In this document: positions 24,854 to 33,319 of the stretch, piece by piece
Position numbering within the stretch: position 1 is the first letter of the stretch
Layout: every line of letters begins with the position of its first letter
Source: Streptomyces sp. A012304
GTDB lineage: Bacteria; Actinomycetota; Actinomycetes; Streptomycetales; Streptomycetaceae
DNA: 64,000 nucleotides
Assembly (NCBI RefSeq): GCF_026008495.1
Contig: NZ_BQUN01000209.1
Coordinates: forward strand, 43,430 to 107,429
Reading direction: 5' to 3'
Made by a program: the position numbers and the translations under genes
Notes under the pieces: generated by a model
Databases searched by the model: none
What the model saw: the letters and a program-made list of their open reading frames with translations, nothing else
What the model was told of the DNA's origin: nothing

Positions 24854-25699
24854 GTGAACGAGTCCCTCCCCGTCTCCCGCGCCGTCGATCACGGCACCGC
24901 CAAGCTGATGCCCGACGTCGACCGGGAGCGGGCCTGGCTGCTGACCGTGGACGGGGCGCCGCAGTCGTACGTCGATCTCGACGAGCCCGACCACCTGGAG
25001 TTCGAGTACGCGCGGCGGCTGGGGCACGTCCTCGACGTCCTCGCGGAGGAGGGACGGCCGCTGGAGGTGCTGCACCTCGGCGGCGGGGCGCTCACCCTGC
25101 CCCGGTACGTGGCCGCGACCCGTCCGGGCTCACGCCAGGACGTCGTCGAGGCCGACCGGGGGCTGCTGGACCTGGTCGTCGAGCATCTGCCGCTGCCGGA
25201 CGGCGCGGACGTCGCCCTGCACGCGGCCGACGCCCGGGCCTGGCTGGAGGCGGCACCCTCAGGCTCGGCGGACGTGCTCGTCGCGGACGTCTTCGGCGGC
25301 TCCCGCGTGCCCGCCCATCTGACGTCCCTCGCCTACGCGCGTGCGGCCGGGCGGGTGCTGCGCCCCGACGGTGTCTACCTGGCGAACCTCGCGGACGCGG
25401 CGCCGTTCGCCTTTCTCCGCTCCCAACTCGCCACGCTCGCCGAGGTCTTCGAGGAACTCCTGCTCATCGCCGAACCGGCGGTGCTGCGGGGGCGCCGCTT
25501 CGGCAACGCGGTCCTCGCCGCGGCCCACCACCCCCTCGACATCACGGGCCTGGCCCGCCGTACCGCCTCCGACGCCTTCCCCGCCCGCGTCGAACACGGC
25601 CCCGCCCTGCGCGACTTCATCGGCGGCGCCCGCCCGGTACGCGACGAGGACGCGGTCCCGTCCCCGGAGCCACCCGACGGGGCGTTCGGGATCGGTTGA
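24854..25699 (+). CDS. spermidine synthase-like protein
   Basis: A 281-residue protein with a Rossmann methyltransferase-type core. EVLHLGGGALTLPRYVA at about 71-87 is the motif-I nucleotide loop, VVEADRGLLDLV at about 99-110 the acidic second strand, and ADVLVADVFGG at about 136-146 the catalytic-region strand. It lacks the full polyamine-synthase active-site signature, so it may act on another amine or serve a different role. The GTG start lies 95 bases after tuf3. The C-terminus (residues 255-281) is Pro/Glu-rich. No polyamine partner genes are present nearby. Confidence 0.83.
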   Translation: MNESLPVSRAVDHGTAKLMPDVDRERAWLLTVDGAPQSYVDLDEPDHLEFEYARRLGHVLDVLAEEGRPLEVLHLGGGALTLPRYVAATRPGSRQDVVEADRGLLDLVVEHLPLPDGADVALHAADARAWLEAAPSGSADVLVADVFGGSRVPAHLTSLAYARAAGRVLRPDGVYLANLADAAPFAFLRSQLATLAEVFEELLLIAEPAVLRGRRFGNAVLAAAHHPLDITGLARRTASDAFPARVEHGPALRDFIGGARPVRDEDAVPSPEPPDGAFGIG

Positions 25700-25778
25700 A
25701 CGTTCCGTCAGTGCCCCGGGAGGAGCCGGGGCGGGGCGGCCGCCGTGCGGCGAGTGCCCCTGCCGGGGTGCGTGCGCG

Positions 25779-27110
25779 TCAGCCCCGGCCGGTGGCCCGT
25801 GTGTTCACCCCCGTCGGGTCCTCGTCCCCGACCTCGTCCGGGGCCGCCGGGGGAGGGGTGTGGGCGGTGACCTGTTTGGTGCGGCGGGTCAGGTTCCTGA
25901 CGTCCGGGACGCACAGGACCGCCGCCGTGACCAGGACGACCACGACGGCGCAGCCCCACAGGGACGCCGTGCGGCCGAAGGCGGTCTCCGCCGGGCCCGC
26001 GAGGGCCGTGGCCAGGGGAATCAGGGCGACCGAGCCGAACCAGTCGTAGGCCGAGACCCGGGAGAGCTTGTCCTCGGGGATCTCCTGGTGGAGGGCGGTC
26101 ATCCAGGAGACGCCGAAGACCTCCAGGGTGACGCCGGTGAGGAACATCACCGCGCACAGCACACCGATGGGTACGGGAACGGCGAGCGCGGCGGACGGAA
26201 GGGCCAGAGGGAAGACGCAGAGTGTGCCGGCGAGCAGCAGACGGCGTGGCTTCCAGCGGGTCATGAGGAAGGCGCCGGCCACCGTGCCCGCGCCGAAGAA
26301 GCCGAGCGCGAGACCCCAGGGGCCCGGCCCGCCGAGATGGTCCCGGGCGACCAGCGGGCCGTAGACCGCGTCGACGGCGCCGATCACCGCGTTGGCGACG
26401 GAGAACTGGAGCACGATTCCCCACAGCCACGGGCGGCCGATGAACTCGTGCCAGCCTTCCCGCAGATCGGCGAGCATGCCGCCGCCCGGCCCGCGCGCCG
26501 GGACGTCCCTCACGTCGAGGAAGGCGCGCAGCGACCCGGCGAGGGCGAACGCGGCGGCGTCCGCCGCCAGGACCCAGCCCGGCCCCACCACGGCCACCAT
26601 GGCACCGCCCAGGGCCGCGCCACCGAGGGCCGCGCCCTGCATCGCCATCCGGAACACCGCGAACGCCCGGCCGGCCTGCTCCCCCTGGACCGAGGAGAGC
26701 AGCATGCCCTCGGCGGCGGGACTGAAGAACGCCTGGCCGCTGCCGCCGAGCGCGGTCAGCAGCATCATCTGCCACAGCCGCGGCTCGCCCGCGAGGACGA
26801 GCGCCGCGAACGCGGCCTGCGACAGACAGTTGAGGGCGTTGGCCGCGACCATCACGCGGTGCCGGGGCAGCCGGTCGGCGACCGCTCCGCCGATGAGCAG
26901 GAACAGCACCAGTGGCAGCGTGCGGGCGGCGGCGACCAGACCCACGTCGCCGCCGTCGCCCCCCGTCTCCAGGACGGCGAACGCGGCGGCGATGAGCGCC
27001 CCCTGACTGCCGAGGTTCGTGATGAACGCGGCGGCGGTCAGCAGGCTGTAATTGCGGCCCGCCCAGGCGGGTCCGCGCAGCCGGGAGGGCGTGTCGGCGG
27101 CTGAGGTCAC
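25779..27110 (-). CDS. MFS exporter, enterobactin-exporter-like (MFS_3)
   Basis: A 443-residue membrane transporter with about 12 helices. GRNYSLLTAAAFITNLGSQG forms the first helix. GGAVADRLPRHRVMV at about 77-91 is the motif-A loop, and GSGQAFFSPAAEGML follows helix 4. The pattern is that of the EntS/MFS_3 branch, which exports siderophores or drugs. The GTG start VTSAADTPSRL is chosen since the upstream in-frame part is Arg/Gly-rich and unlike a transporter. The hydrophilic tail ends in a run of Pro and Asp/Glu. No regulator or siderophore gene is adjacent, so the substrate is unknown. Confidence 0.87.
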   Translation of the reverse strand: MTSAADTPSRLRGPAWAGRNYSLLTAAAFITNLGSQGALIAAAFAVLETGGDGGDVGLVAAARTLPLVLFLLIGGAVADRLPRHRVMVAANALNCLSQAAFAALVLAGEPRLWQMMLLTALGGSGQAFFSPAAEGMLLSSVQGEQAGRAFAVFRMAMQGAALGGAALGGAMVAVVGPGWVLAADAAAFALAGSLRAFLDVRDVPARGPGGGMLADLREGWHEFIGRPWLWGIVLQFSVANAVIGAVDAVYGPLVARDHLGGPGPWGLALGFFGAGTVAGAFLMTRWKPRRLLLAGTLCVFPLALPSAALAVPVPIGVLCAVMFLTGVTLEVFGVSWMTALHQEIPEDKLSRVSAYDWFGSVALIPLATALAGPAETAFGRTASLWGCAVVVVLVTAAVLCVPDVRNLTRRTKQVTAHTPPPAAPDEVGDEDPTGVNTRATGRG

Positions 27111-27186
27111 CGGCCGACTATCCCCGCCGAGGCGCCGATCCGCCAAACGGATTACCTGCCGGGGCCCGCACCCGCCCGCTCCGGCT

Positions 27187-27251
27187 GACGCACCCGCCGG
27201 TCGTACTGACGCGCCCGCCCAGCCGTGCCGACGCACCCGCCCGGTCGTGCC
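27187..27251. repeat. three imperfect 21-22 bp tandem repeats
   Basis: Units GACGCACCCGCCGGTCGTAC, GACGCGCCCGCCCAGCCGTG and GACGCACCCGCCCGGTCGTG (each followed by one or two bases) sit head to tail between the MFS start and the stop of the next minus-strand gene. They look like a small slippage-generated array; a regulatory role is possible but not shown. Confidence 0.6.
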
Positions 27252-27260
27252 GCGTGCCGC

Positions 27261-28307
27261 TCAGTTCTGCGTGGGCTCCCCGTGCAGCCGCACGGTCGAG
27301 AGGATCTGCATGATCGTCGCCTTCGGCAGCTCGTCCTTCACGCCCTTGGCCGCGTACAGGTTGAACGACACGAAGTCGCTCTTGCTGTTCTTGAAGCCGA
27401 ACGTGATCGCCTTGCCGTCGCTGTCGCACTTGCCCTTCTGGGGCGTGTTCGTCGACTGCGCCCAGGCGTAACTGCCCTGGACGCCCGAGGCGGTGGTGAA
27501 GGCGGTCGCCTTCTTGTCGAAGGTGATGCTCTTCTTGTCCGGCTCGGTGTAACCGCCGAAGACCCACCAGGCGGGTGTGTTGATGGCGATCTCGTCGGTG
27601 TTCTTGGCCCCTTCGGCCCCCTTGGTGCCGGCCATCGCCAGCGGGGTGTCGTCGGCGTCGCCGTCCTTGTCGGAGTCGGTCGAGCACCACTTGGACTTGA
27701 ACTCGGCGGTACCCGACATGATGATCGAGTCGTAGCCGTCGGGCTGTTCCTTGTCCTCCCACTCGAAGCCCTGCCCGAGCCCCGGGGACTGCACCTCCCA
27801 GTCCGCCGGCACGTCGAAGGCGATGCCCCACTTGGGGTTGATGACGACCTTCCAGCCCGCGACGGTCGGCTTCTCCGTCTCGTTGTCCCGCGGGTTGTCG
27901 TCGGTGCCGGACGACGCCGAGGCCGAGCCGCTCGGATCGGCGGACACGGTCGGGCTCTTGCTGCCCTTGCCGGTCGCCTCCGCCGGGTCGTCGTCGCCGC
28001 CCAGCACGAGGAAACCGGTGACACCGGCGGCCACGACGACGGCCGCGGCCGCCACGATCGCGATCAGCTTGGTGCGGTTGCCACCGCCGCCGGTTCCGCC
28101 CGGGCCGCCCGCCTGCGGCGCGCCCACGGGCGTGGGGACGTTCCACTGCGGCTGCTGCGCATAGGGGTTGGGCTGCTGATGACCCGGCTGCTGCTGATAG
28201 CCGGGTTGCTGATAGGGATTCGGCTGCTGGTATCCCGGCTGCTGGTACGGATTGTTCTGCGCCTGCGGGTTCTGCTCTCCCCCGGGCGGCTGCTGTCCTG
28301 GCCACAT
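27261..28307 (-). CDS. Pro/Gln-rich single-pass membrane protein with extracytoplasmic domain (copy 1)
   Basis: A 348-residue protein in three parts: a cytoplasmic tail of Gln/Pro/Tyr repeats (NPYQQPGYQQPNPYQQPGYQ) over about residues 10-65, one membrane helix (KLIAIVAAAAVVVAAGVTGF) at about 80-100, and an extracytoplasmic domain. The domain contains GWKVVINPKWGIAFDVPADW and a calcium-loop-like DSDKDGDADD after WCST, and ends with KATIMQILSTVRL. ATG MWPGQQPP is used because the paralogue next door begins the same way. Function is unknown. The repeated tail resembles those of other actinobacterial membrane proteins that scaffold or bind partners. Confidence 0.82.
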   Translation of the reverse strand: MWPGQQPPGGEQNPQAQNNPYQQPGYQQPNPYQQPGYQQQPGHQQPNPYAQQPQWNVPTPVGAPQAGGPGGTGGGGNRTKLIAIVAAAAVVVAAGVTGFLVLGGDDDPAEATGKGSKSPTVSADPSGSASASSGTDDNPRDNETEKPTVAGWKVVINPKWGIAFDVPADWEVQSPGLGQGFEWEDKEQPDGYDSIIMSGTAEFKSKWCSTDSDKDGDADDTPLAMAGTKGAEGAKNTDEIAINTPAWWVFGGYTEPDKKSITFDKKATAFTTASGVQGSYAWAQSTNTPQKGKCDSDGKAITFGFKNSKSDFVSFNLYAAKGVKDELPKATIMQILSTVRLHGEPTQN

Positions 28308-28373
28308 GGCCAGAAACCCTAGTCCCGCCCGGGACACGTTTCGGTCACCACCCCTTGTCAGGGACGTACCGAA

Positions 28374-29321
28374 TCAGGAGTCGGAGGGCTCGAACACGCG
28401 CACCGTGCCCATGATTTTCCGGATTGTGGCTTCCGACACCTCGTCACGGACCCCCTTGGCGCCGAAGAACGACCACGACGCCAGGTCGCCGTCCGGGGTC
28501 TTGAAGGCGAACGTGGTGGCCTTGCCGTCGGAGTCGCACTTGCCCTTCTTCTCGACCCCGGAGGACTGCGAGGTGGCGACGCTGCCGGTGAGGCCGGAGG
28601 CGGTCGTGAAGGGGGTCACCGGGCCGGTGGTGACCTTGTCCCGGTCGGGCTGGGTGTAGTCGCCGTAGACCCACGCCGCCGAGTCCGCCCGGGCGATCTC
28701 CTCGGTGTTCTTCGCGCCGTTGTTGCCGCGGGTGCCCGCCTGCGCGAGCACGGTGTGGTCGTCGACGCCGTCCCGGTCGTCGTCCGAGGCGCACCACTGC
28801 TCCTTCAGCACGGCCGGGGCCTTCATGGCGACGAGCGGCTTCTCCGTGGGGTCGTCGTCCTCGGCGACCCACGACACCCAGTCGGTGGACCTCGGGGCCC
28901 ACTCGGCGGGCACGTCGAAGGCGACGCCGATGTCGGGGTTCGCGACGACCTTCCAGCCGGCGATCGTCGGCTGCTGGGCGGCGCCGCCGCGCGGGTTGCC
29001 GGAGGAGGAGGCGGAGGCGGAGACGGAGGAGGGGGCCGGGCCGGGAGCCGCCCCGTCGTCCCCGCCGCCCACCAGCACGACGCCCGTCACGGCGGCGGCC
29101 ACCACCACGGCGGCGGCCGACACGATCGCCACCACCTTCGTCCGGCCCCCGCCGCCCCCGGCCGCAGGCGCGGGCGCCGCCGTCACGGTCGGCGCGTTCC
29201 AGGGGGCGACCGGCTGCTGGTACGGGTTCGGAGGTGCGGGCTGGGGGTGCTGGAAGTTCTGGGGGTGCTGCGGATACGGCGGGTTCGGGCCGCCGGTCGG
29301 CGCTTGTTCTCCTGGCCACAT
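28374..29321 (-). CDS. Pro-rich single-pass membrane protein with extracytoplasmic domain (copy 2)
   Basis: A 315-residue paralogue of the neighbouring protein with the same plan: MWPGEQAP start, Pro/Gln/His-rich tail, helix VVAIVSAAAVVVAAAVTGVV at about 65-86, then a matching outer domain (GWKVVANPDIGVAFDVPAEW, WCASDDDRDGVDDHTVLAQ, CDSDGKATTFAFK). The tail is shorter and less repetitive than in copy 1. The two genes are separated by 66 bases in the same direction and may be co-transcribed. The shared WC-x2-D-x-D-x-D-G core and two conserved cysteines suggest a disulphide-bonded, possibly Ca-binding outer domain. Confidence 0.82.
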   Translation of the reverse strand: MWPGEQAPTGGPNPPYPQHPQNFQHPQPAPPNPYQQPVAPWNAPTVTAAPAPAAGGGGGRTKVVAIVSAAAVVVAAAVTGVVLVGGGDDGAAPGPAPSSVSASASSSGNPRGGAAQQPTIAGWKVVANPDIGVAFDVPAEWAPRSTDWVSWVAEDDDPTEKPLVAMKAPAVLKEQWCASDDDRDGVDDHTVLAQAGTRGNNGAKNTEEIARADSAAWVYGDYTQPDRDKVTTGPVTPFTTASGLTGSVATSQSSGVEKKGKCDSDGKATTFAFKTPDGDLASWSFFGAKGVRDEVSEATIRKIMGTVRVFEPSDS

Positions 29322-29392
29322 GGTCGGCCAGCATACGGCGATCATCACACCGGTCTGGCGGGCACAGGCTACTCGCGGGTAACCTCGTGGGT

Positions 29393-29845
29393 ATGAGCGC
29401 AGACCAGATGTCCATCGGCGAGATGCTCGCCGCCACGGTGCCCATGGCCCGGACCCTGCACCTCGAGTTCCTCGAGACCGGCCCGGAGAAGGCCGTGGTC
29501 GCCCTGCCGGACCAGAGCGACTACCACAACCACGTCGGTGGACCGCACGCCGGAGCGATGTTCACGCTCGGCGAGTCCGCGAGCGGCGCGATCGTCCTCG
29601 CCGCCTTCGGCGACCAGCTCTCGCGGGCCGTGCCGCTCGCCGTCAGCGCGCAGATCGGCTACAAGAAACTCGCGATGGGCGCCGTGACCGCCACCGCGAC
29701 GCTGGGCCGCCCGGCCGCCGAGGTCGTCGCCCAGCTCGACGCGGGCGAGCGCCCCGAGTTCCCGGTGTCGATCGAGATCCGCCGCGCCGACGGCGCCGTG
29801 ACCGGCGAGATGACGGTCGTCTGGACCCTTCGCCCCAACGGCTGA
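29393..29845 (+). CDS. hotdog-fold thioesterase-like protein (DUF4442)
   Basis: A 150-residue protein of the DUF4442/PaaI-type hotdog fold. Visible features are LHLEFLETGPEKAVVALPDQ, then NHVGGPHAGAMFTLGESASG, the helix carrying the active-site region, and later AVSAQIGYKKLAMGAV. It probably hydrolyses an acyl-CoA or binds acyl groups. The ATG lies behind a GTAACCTCGTGG stretch with a weak ribosome site. It is divergent from the membrane-protein pair (71-base gap) and is followed by a galU remnant on the other strand. Confidence 0.82.
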   Translation: MSADQMSIGEMLAATVPMARTLHLEFLETGPEKAVVALPDQSDYHNHVGGPHAGAMFTLGESASGAIVLAAFGDQLSRAVPLAVSAQIGYKKLAMGAVTATATLGRPAAEVVAQLDAGERPEFPVSIEIRRADGAVTGEMTVVWTLRPNG

Positions 29846-29871
29846 GACGGGGAAACCCGGCCGCGCCCTCA

Positions 29872-30262
29872 CGCCACCAGACGCTCCCTCGCGTCCCGCT
29901 CCTCCAGGCCTGCCGCGAACTCCTTCAGCCGGCTGATGAACTCCGGCCCCAGGTCGGGCCGGTGGCAGGCCAGGCGGACGACCGTGCGGAGGTAGTCGGC
30001 CTTGTCGCCGGTGCCGTAGCGCAGGCCGGAGAAGACCACGCCGTGGACCGTGCCGCCGACGGCCGGCTCCTGGAGGGCGTCGGTGAGCTGGATCTCGCCG
30101 CCCCGGCCGGGCAGGTGCGGTCGAAGACGTCGAAGACGGCCGGGTCGAGGACATGGCGGCCGATCATGGCGTACCGGCTCGGCGCGTCCGCGCGGGCGGG
30201 CTTCTCCACCAGGCCGGTGACGCGCACCACGCCCCCTCCCCGGTTCCAGACCGCGCAGCAGG
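29872..30262 (-). pseudogene. galU: frameshifted, 5'-truncated galU (UTP-glucose-1-P uridylyltransferase) remnant
   Basis: Two frames together spell the C-terminal third of GalU. The first gives VVRVTGLVEKPARADAPSRY then MIGRHVLDPAVFDVFDRT. After loss of one base near 30118 the next frame gives PGRGGEIQLTDALQEPAVGG, then GLRYGTGDKADYLRTVVRL and the family C-terminus. The N-terminal two thirds, with the nucleotide-binding GXGTRXXP motif, are absent. Thus it is a dead fragment; a functional galU must lie elsewhere. It directly abuts the DUF721 remnant at 30262-30279, so a recombination junction is likely. Confidence 0.8.
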
Positions 30263-30278
30263 CCGTCCAGGAGCATCG

Positions 30279-31002
30279 AAGAAGCCGAAGCGGCGCACCG
30301 GCAGCGTCGTACGCCGTGACGGCCGCGAGCCGCTCGGGCTCGGTGCGGCGATCGGCATGACGATGACCGAGCGCGGCATGGTCGCCCCGGCCGCCGGCGG
30401 CAGCGTCCTCGCCCGGTTCGACGACATCCTCGCCGTGGCCGCGCCCGAGCTCACCGGGCACGTCCAGGCCGTGGGCTTCGACGCGGACACCGGCCGCCTG
30501 GACGTCGCCCTCGACGCGCCCGCGTACGGCACGCAGCTACGCTGGAGCGCACCGAAGCTGATCGCGGCGGCCAACAAGCGGGTGCAGGGCGCGAACGTCC
30601 GAGCCGTCCACGTCCTGCCGCCCGCGCCCGCGAAGGCCGGCCCCGCCATGGCGGCCGCCGATCCGGTCCCGCAGCCAGCCGTGCCCACCGTGCCGGTGGA
30701 GCGCCGGACGCCGCCGGAGGGATACCGTCGTGCGATCGAGGCACACCGCCAGGCCGTCCCTGGCGGACCCGGCCATCGCGGAGGCGGTGGAGCGGCAGAC
30801 CGCCGCGATGCGGGAGCGGTCGCGCCGTGCGTTCCCCGAGCCCGACATCGTCGCGGAAGATGCGCCGGCCCCGATCGAGCAGGCCCGCGCCCAGCGCCGC
30901 CGCCAGGCCGCGGCGACCGCGGCCGCCGCGCTGCGCCGGGCCCGAGCCGAACCAGCCGGGAAGCTCCCCGCACCCCGGCCGGTGGTCGGCAGGACGGCAT
31001 GA
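30279..31002 (+). pseudogene. frameshifted DUF721 (DciA-like) gene, mobile-element type
   Basis: The first frame reads KPKRRTGSVVRRDGREPLGL, AAGGSVLARFDDIL, HVQAVGFDADTGRLDVALDA and YGTQLRWSAPKLIAAANKR, which is the DUF721 pattern. Near 30755, in the EAHR region, the reading passes to another frame that continues LADPAIAEAVERQTAAMRER, FPEPDIVAEDAPAPIEQARA and stops at 31002. The start (about 50 residues before KPKRR in family members) is missing. I recall similar long DUF721 proteins on Streptomyces plasmids and integrative elements, so this may be the relic of one. Sequencing error could explain the frameshift but not the missing start. Confidence 0.65.
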
Positions 31003-31063
31003 CCCATCACCAGGGGATGGAGGCACCGGCGTGGCGGGGAGGGATGCCTTCTGAGAGCCCTTT

Positions 31064-31636
31064 TCAGGGGCTTGTGTCAAGGAACAGGGCGGCCAGACGG
31101 GGAAGCCGACGCCTCATCTCCCTGTCGTCGTCGAAGTCGAAATCCTCGCCCATATCAACCGCGTTGTCGCTCTCCGTATCAGCCTCGCGGAAACTGCGCC
31201 AGGCTTCGTAGAAGGCATCCGCATCACCCGTGATCCGTTCGAACGCGCCGCTGGCCGCATAGTTCACGTCCTCGTAGAACAGCACCTCGGAACGGTCCCG
31301 GAGGTTCGCCGCCTGAACGACATCAGGATGCGAACCGAGGCTGTCAGGGTCAGCGGCCACGCGCTGGTACCACTGACAGCCCAAGGCGATCACACCGGCG
31401 CGGAAGTCCATGAAACTGTCGTCGGAGCACCCGCCCCCGATGAGGTAAGCAGCCGCCCACACATCCCAGCGGTACAGGGCGTCGTGCAGCTCATCGAAGC
31501 GTTCCGCATACTCCAGGATCTCCTGCCGCGGTCTCTTCGCGAGCTGCTCGACGAGGACCTCGTCAAATGGCTCGCCCGTTGCGGCAGCCCCGGCTTGGGC
31601 GGCTTCGATGACGTCCCAGAACGTGTCGATCTCCAT
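31064..31636 (-). CDS. DUF4240 domain protein
   Basis: A 190-residue acidic cytoplasmic protein. MEIDTFWDVIEAAQAGA begins the DUF4240 domain, and the core is FDELHDALYRWDVWAAAYLI, GGGCSDDSFMDFRAGVIAL. The second half (FYEAWRSFREADTESDNA, EDFDFDDDREMRRRL) is strongly charged. Function is unknown; family members often occur near toxin-immunity and other accessory genes. The ATG lacks a strong ribosome site, but family similarity begins exactly here. It lies between the DUF721 remnant and the SDR gene, divergent from the SDR gene. Confidence 0.83.
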   Translation of the reverse strand: MEIDTFWDVIEAAQAGAAATGEPFDEVLVEQLAKRPRQEILEYAERFDELHDALYRWDVWAAAYLIGGGCSDDSFMDFRAGVIALGCQWYQRVAADPDSLGSHPDVVQAANLRDRSEVLFYEDVNYAASGAFERITGDADAFYEAWRSFREADTESDNAVDMGEDFDFDDDREMRRRLPRLAALFLDTSP

Positions 31637-31770
31637 GACCGCGCACTCTGCCACGACCCGATGACAATCGATCGTGGCCACCCTGCCGACACCTGGCCAT
31701 TGCACGGAACTGCGGACAGAGCCTCCGCCCCGGCCACTCTCGCCGTGGACGCGCCGCCTAGGGTGCGGGC

Positions 31771-32550
31771 ATGATCTCGCATGACTACCTCTCCGAACTG
31801 TTCTCGCTGGACGGGCGGGTCGCCGTGGTGACGGGCGGCAGTTCTGGCATCGGCCGGGCCATCGCCGGGGCCCTCGCGCGAGCGGGGGCGAGCGTGGTGA
31901 TCGTGGCGCGCAAGGAGCCGGAACTGGCCGCAACGGCCGACGAGCTGGCGGCGGATGGCTGCCGGGCGGCCTGGGTGAGCGCCGACCTGAGCACCCGCGA
32001 CGGGGTGCGCGCGGCGGCGGAGCACGCAGCCGAGGTGTTCGGCGAGCCCGACATCCTCGTCAACAGCGCCGGGATCAACCTGCGGCCGCCGATGGGCGAG
32101 CTGGGCGAGGACGTGTGGGACGCCACGATGGCGGTGAACCTGGAAGCGCCCTACCTGTTGGGCCAGCGGTTCGGGCCCGGCATGGCCGAGCGGGGCTTCG
32201 GGCGGATCATCCACATCACCTCCCAGCAGGCGCACCGGGCGTTCGTCCAGAGCGGCGCCTACGGGGTCTCCAAGGGAGCACTGGAGTCACTGGCCCGCTC
32301 ACAGGCTGAGGCGTGGTCACCACACGGCGTCACCTGCAACACGCTGGTGCCCGGCTTCGTCATGACCCCGCTCAATGCGCGGTTGTCGTCCGACCCGGAG
32401 AAGGCGGCGGCGCTGGCCGCGCGCACGATGGTCGGGCGCAACGGACTGGCCGAGGACTTCGCCGGAGCGGCGGTGTTCCTGGCCAGCCGCGCCTCTGACT
32501 ACGTCACTGGGCAGGCGATCTTCGTCGACGGCGGGCTCTCCGTTTGCTGA
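31771..32550 (+). CDS. SDR-family oxidoreductase, gluconate 5-dehydrogenase-like
   Basis: A 259-residue classical short-chain dehydrogenase. TGGSSGIG is at 21-28, NSAG (instead of NNAG) at 98-101, catalytic Ser151, Tyr164 and Lys168 (YGVSK). The N-terminus SELFSLDGRVAVVTGG and the region GFVMTPLNARLSSDPEKA resemble gluconate 5-dehydrogenase and related sugar-acid reductases, so it may interconvert a keto acid and hydroxy acid. The ATG start is preceded by GGGTGCGGGC with weak site. No sugar-acid pathway genes are nearby. Confidence 0.87.
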   Translation: MISHDYLSELFSLDGRVAVVTGGSSGIGRAIAGALARAGASVVIVARKEPELAATADELAADGCRAAWVSADLSTRDGVRAAAEHAAEVFGEPDILVNSAGINLRPPMGELGEDVWDATMAVNLEAPYLLGQRFGPGMAERGFGRIIHITSQQAHRAFVQSGAYGVSKGALESLARSQAEAWSPHGVTCNTLVPGFVMTPLNARLSSDPEKAAALAARTMVGRNGLAEDFAGAAVFLASRASDYVTGQAIFVDGGLSVC

Positions 32551-33319
32551 GCCCCTCGGAGACCGGCACCAGACCGAGCAGACCGCCGAGCGCGAATGAG
32601 TATCCTGCCGACTCGGAGGCGACGAACCCACCGCACTTTCGAGCCTGCCTTTCGAAGACGCCGGGGGTTCCCGATGAAAGTCCCTCAGTCACGCTGAACC
32701 CACGGCTGACCTGCCGTTGACCTCGAAGTTTCGTGACGGTCCGCCGACGGAGTCGGTGGACCGTTTTCGTGCCGTGGGCTGAGCCTGTGCAGGCCGAAGA
32801 CCCGAGGAAACGGCGGAGCCGTAGTCGGCGGGGCTCCCAGAGGCGGGCCTTGCCGGTCAGGGCGAGCATCGGCATCCAGGCGGCGGGGGAGTGGGGGTGT
32901 TCATGGCGATCATGCTGGGCCACTCGGATGGGAGTACGGCGGGAGTCACCTTCGAGATCGCTGTGGATGAGGGCCGGCGCTTGGAGGTTCCGTGTCTCAT
33001 CCGCCTTTCTCCGTACACAAGTTGACTCAGGGATTCCGCAGCGCTTTCGACAACGGGTGCGGATACCGTCGGTAACTTATCTGAATAGCCCTCGCTTTGA
33101 ACTCCGGTCACTCGAACTCCTTGTTTCCCGTGAGGCGCATGTGCGAAGGTGAGCCTCCCCGCGGGCCGGTCGATCGGGACGACGCACCCGGTCGGACCAT
33201 AAGTACGCACCAATCACACGCCAGTTGTCACCGTCGAATCACCGCACCGATCACACACCTGCTTTCCGGCGGACGCCCATGCCCTGTGCCGTTCGTCGGC
33301 TGGGAAGGAAATTGGTTTC
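32551..33319. other. 769-base region without a gene
   Basis: Apart from the strong hairpin at 32736-32767 I find no gene, tRNA or mobile-element end here. Open frames exist on both strands but they lack codon bias and families. The stretch 33005-33090 is AT-richer and contains TTGACT (33022-33027), so a promoter for the downstream lectin fusion may lie in this part. Its position next to the remnants fits a decayed accessory region. Confidence 0.45.
32736..32767 (+). terminator. strong rho-independent-type terminator
   Basis: ACGGTCCGCCGAC pairs with GTCGGTGGACCGT (13 bp with one G-T wobble) around a three-base loop and is followed by TTTT. It is one of the few hairpins here with a T-tract. 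It lies 185 bases after the SDR stop codon. Confidence 0.8.

Noticed and set aside
30279..31002. Programmed frameshift in the DUF721 gene
   Set aside because: No slippery heptamer or downstream structure is evident at the frame change and the gene start is missing, so decay is the simpler reading.
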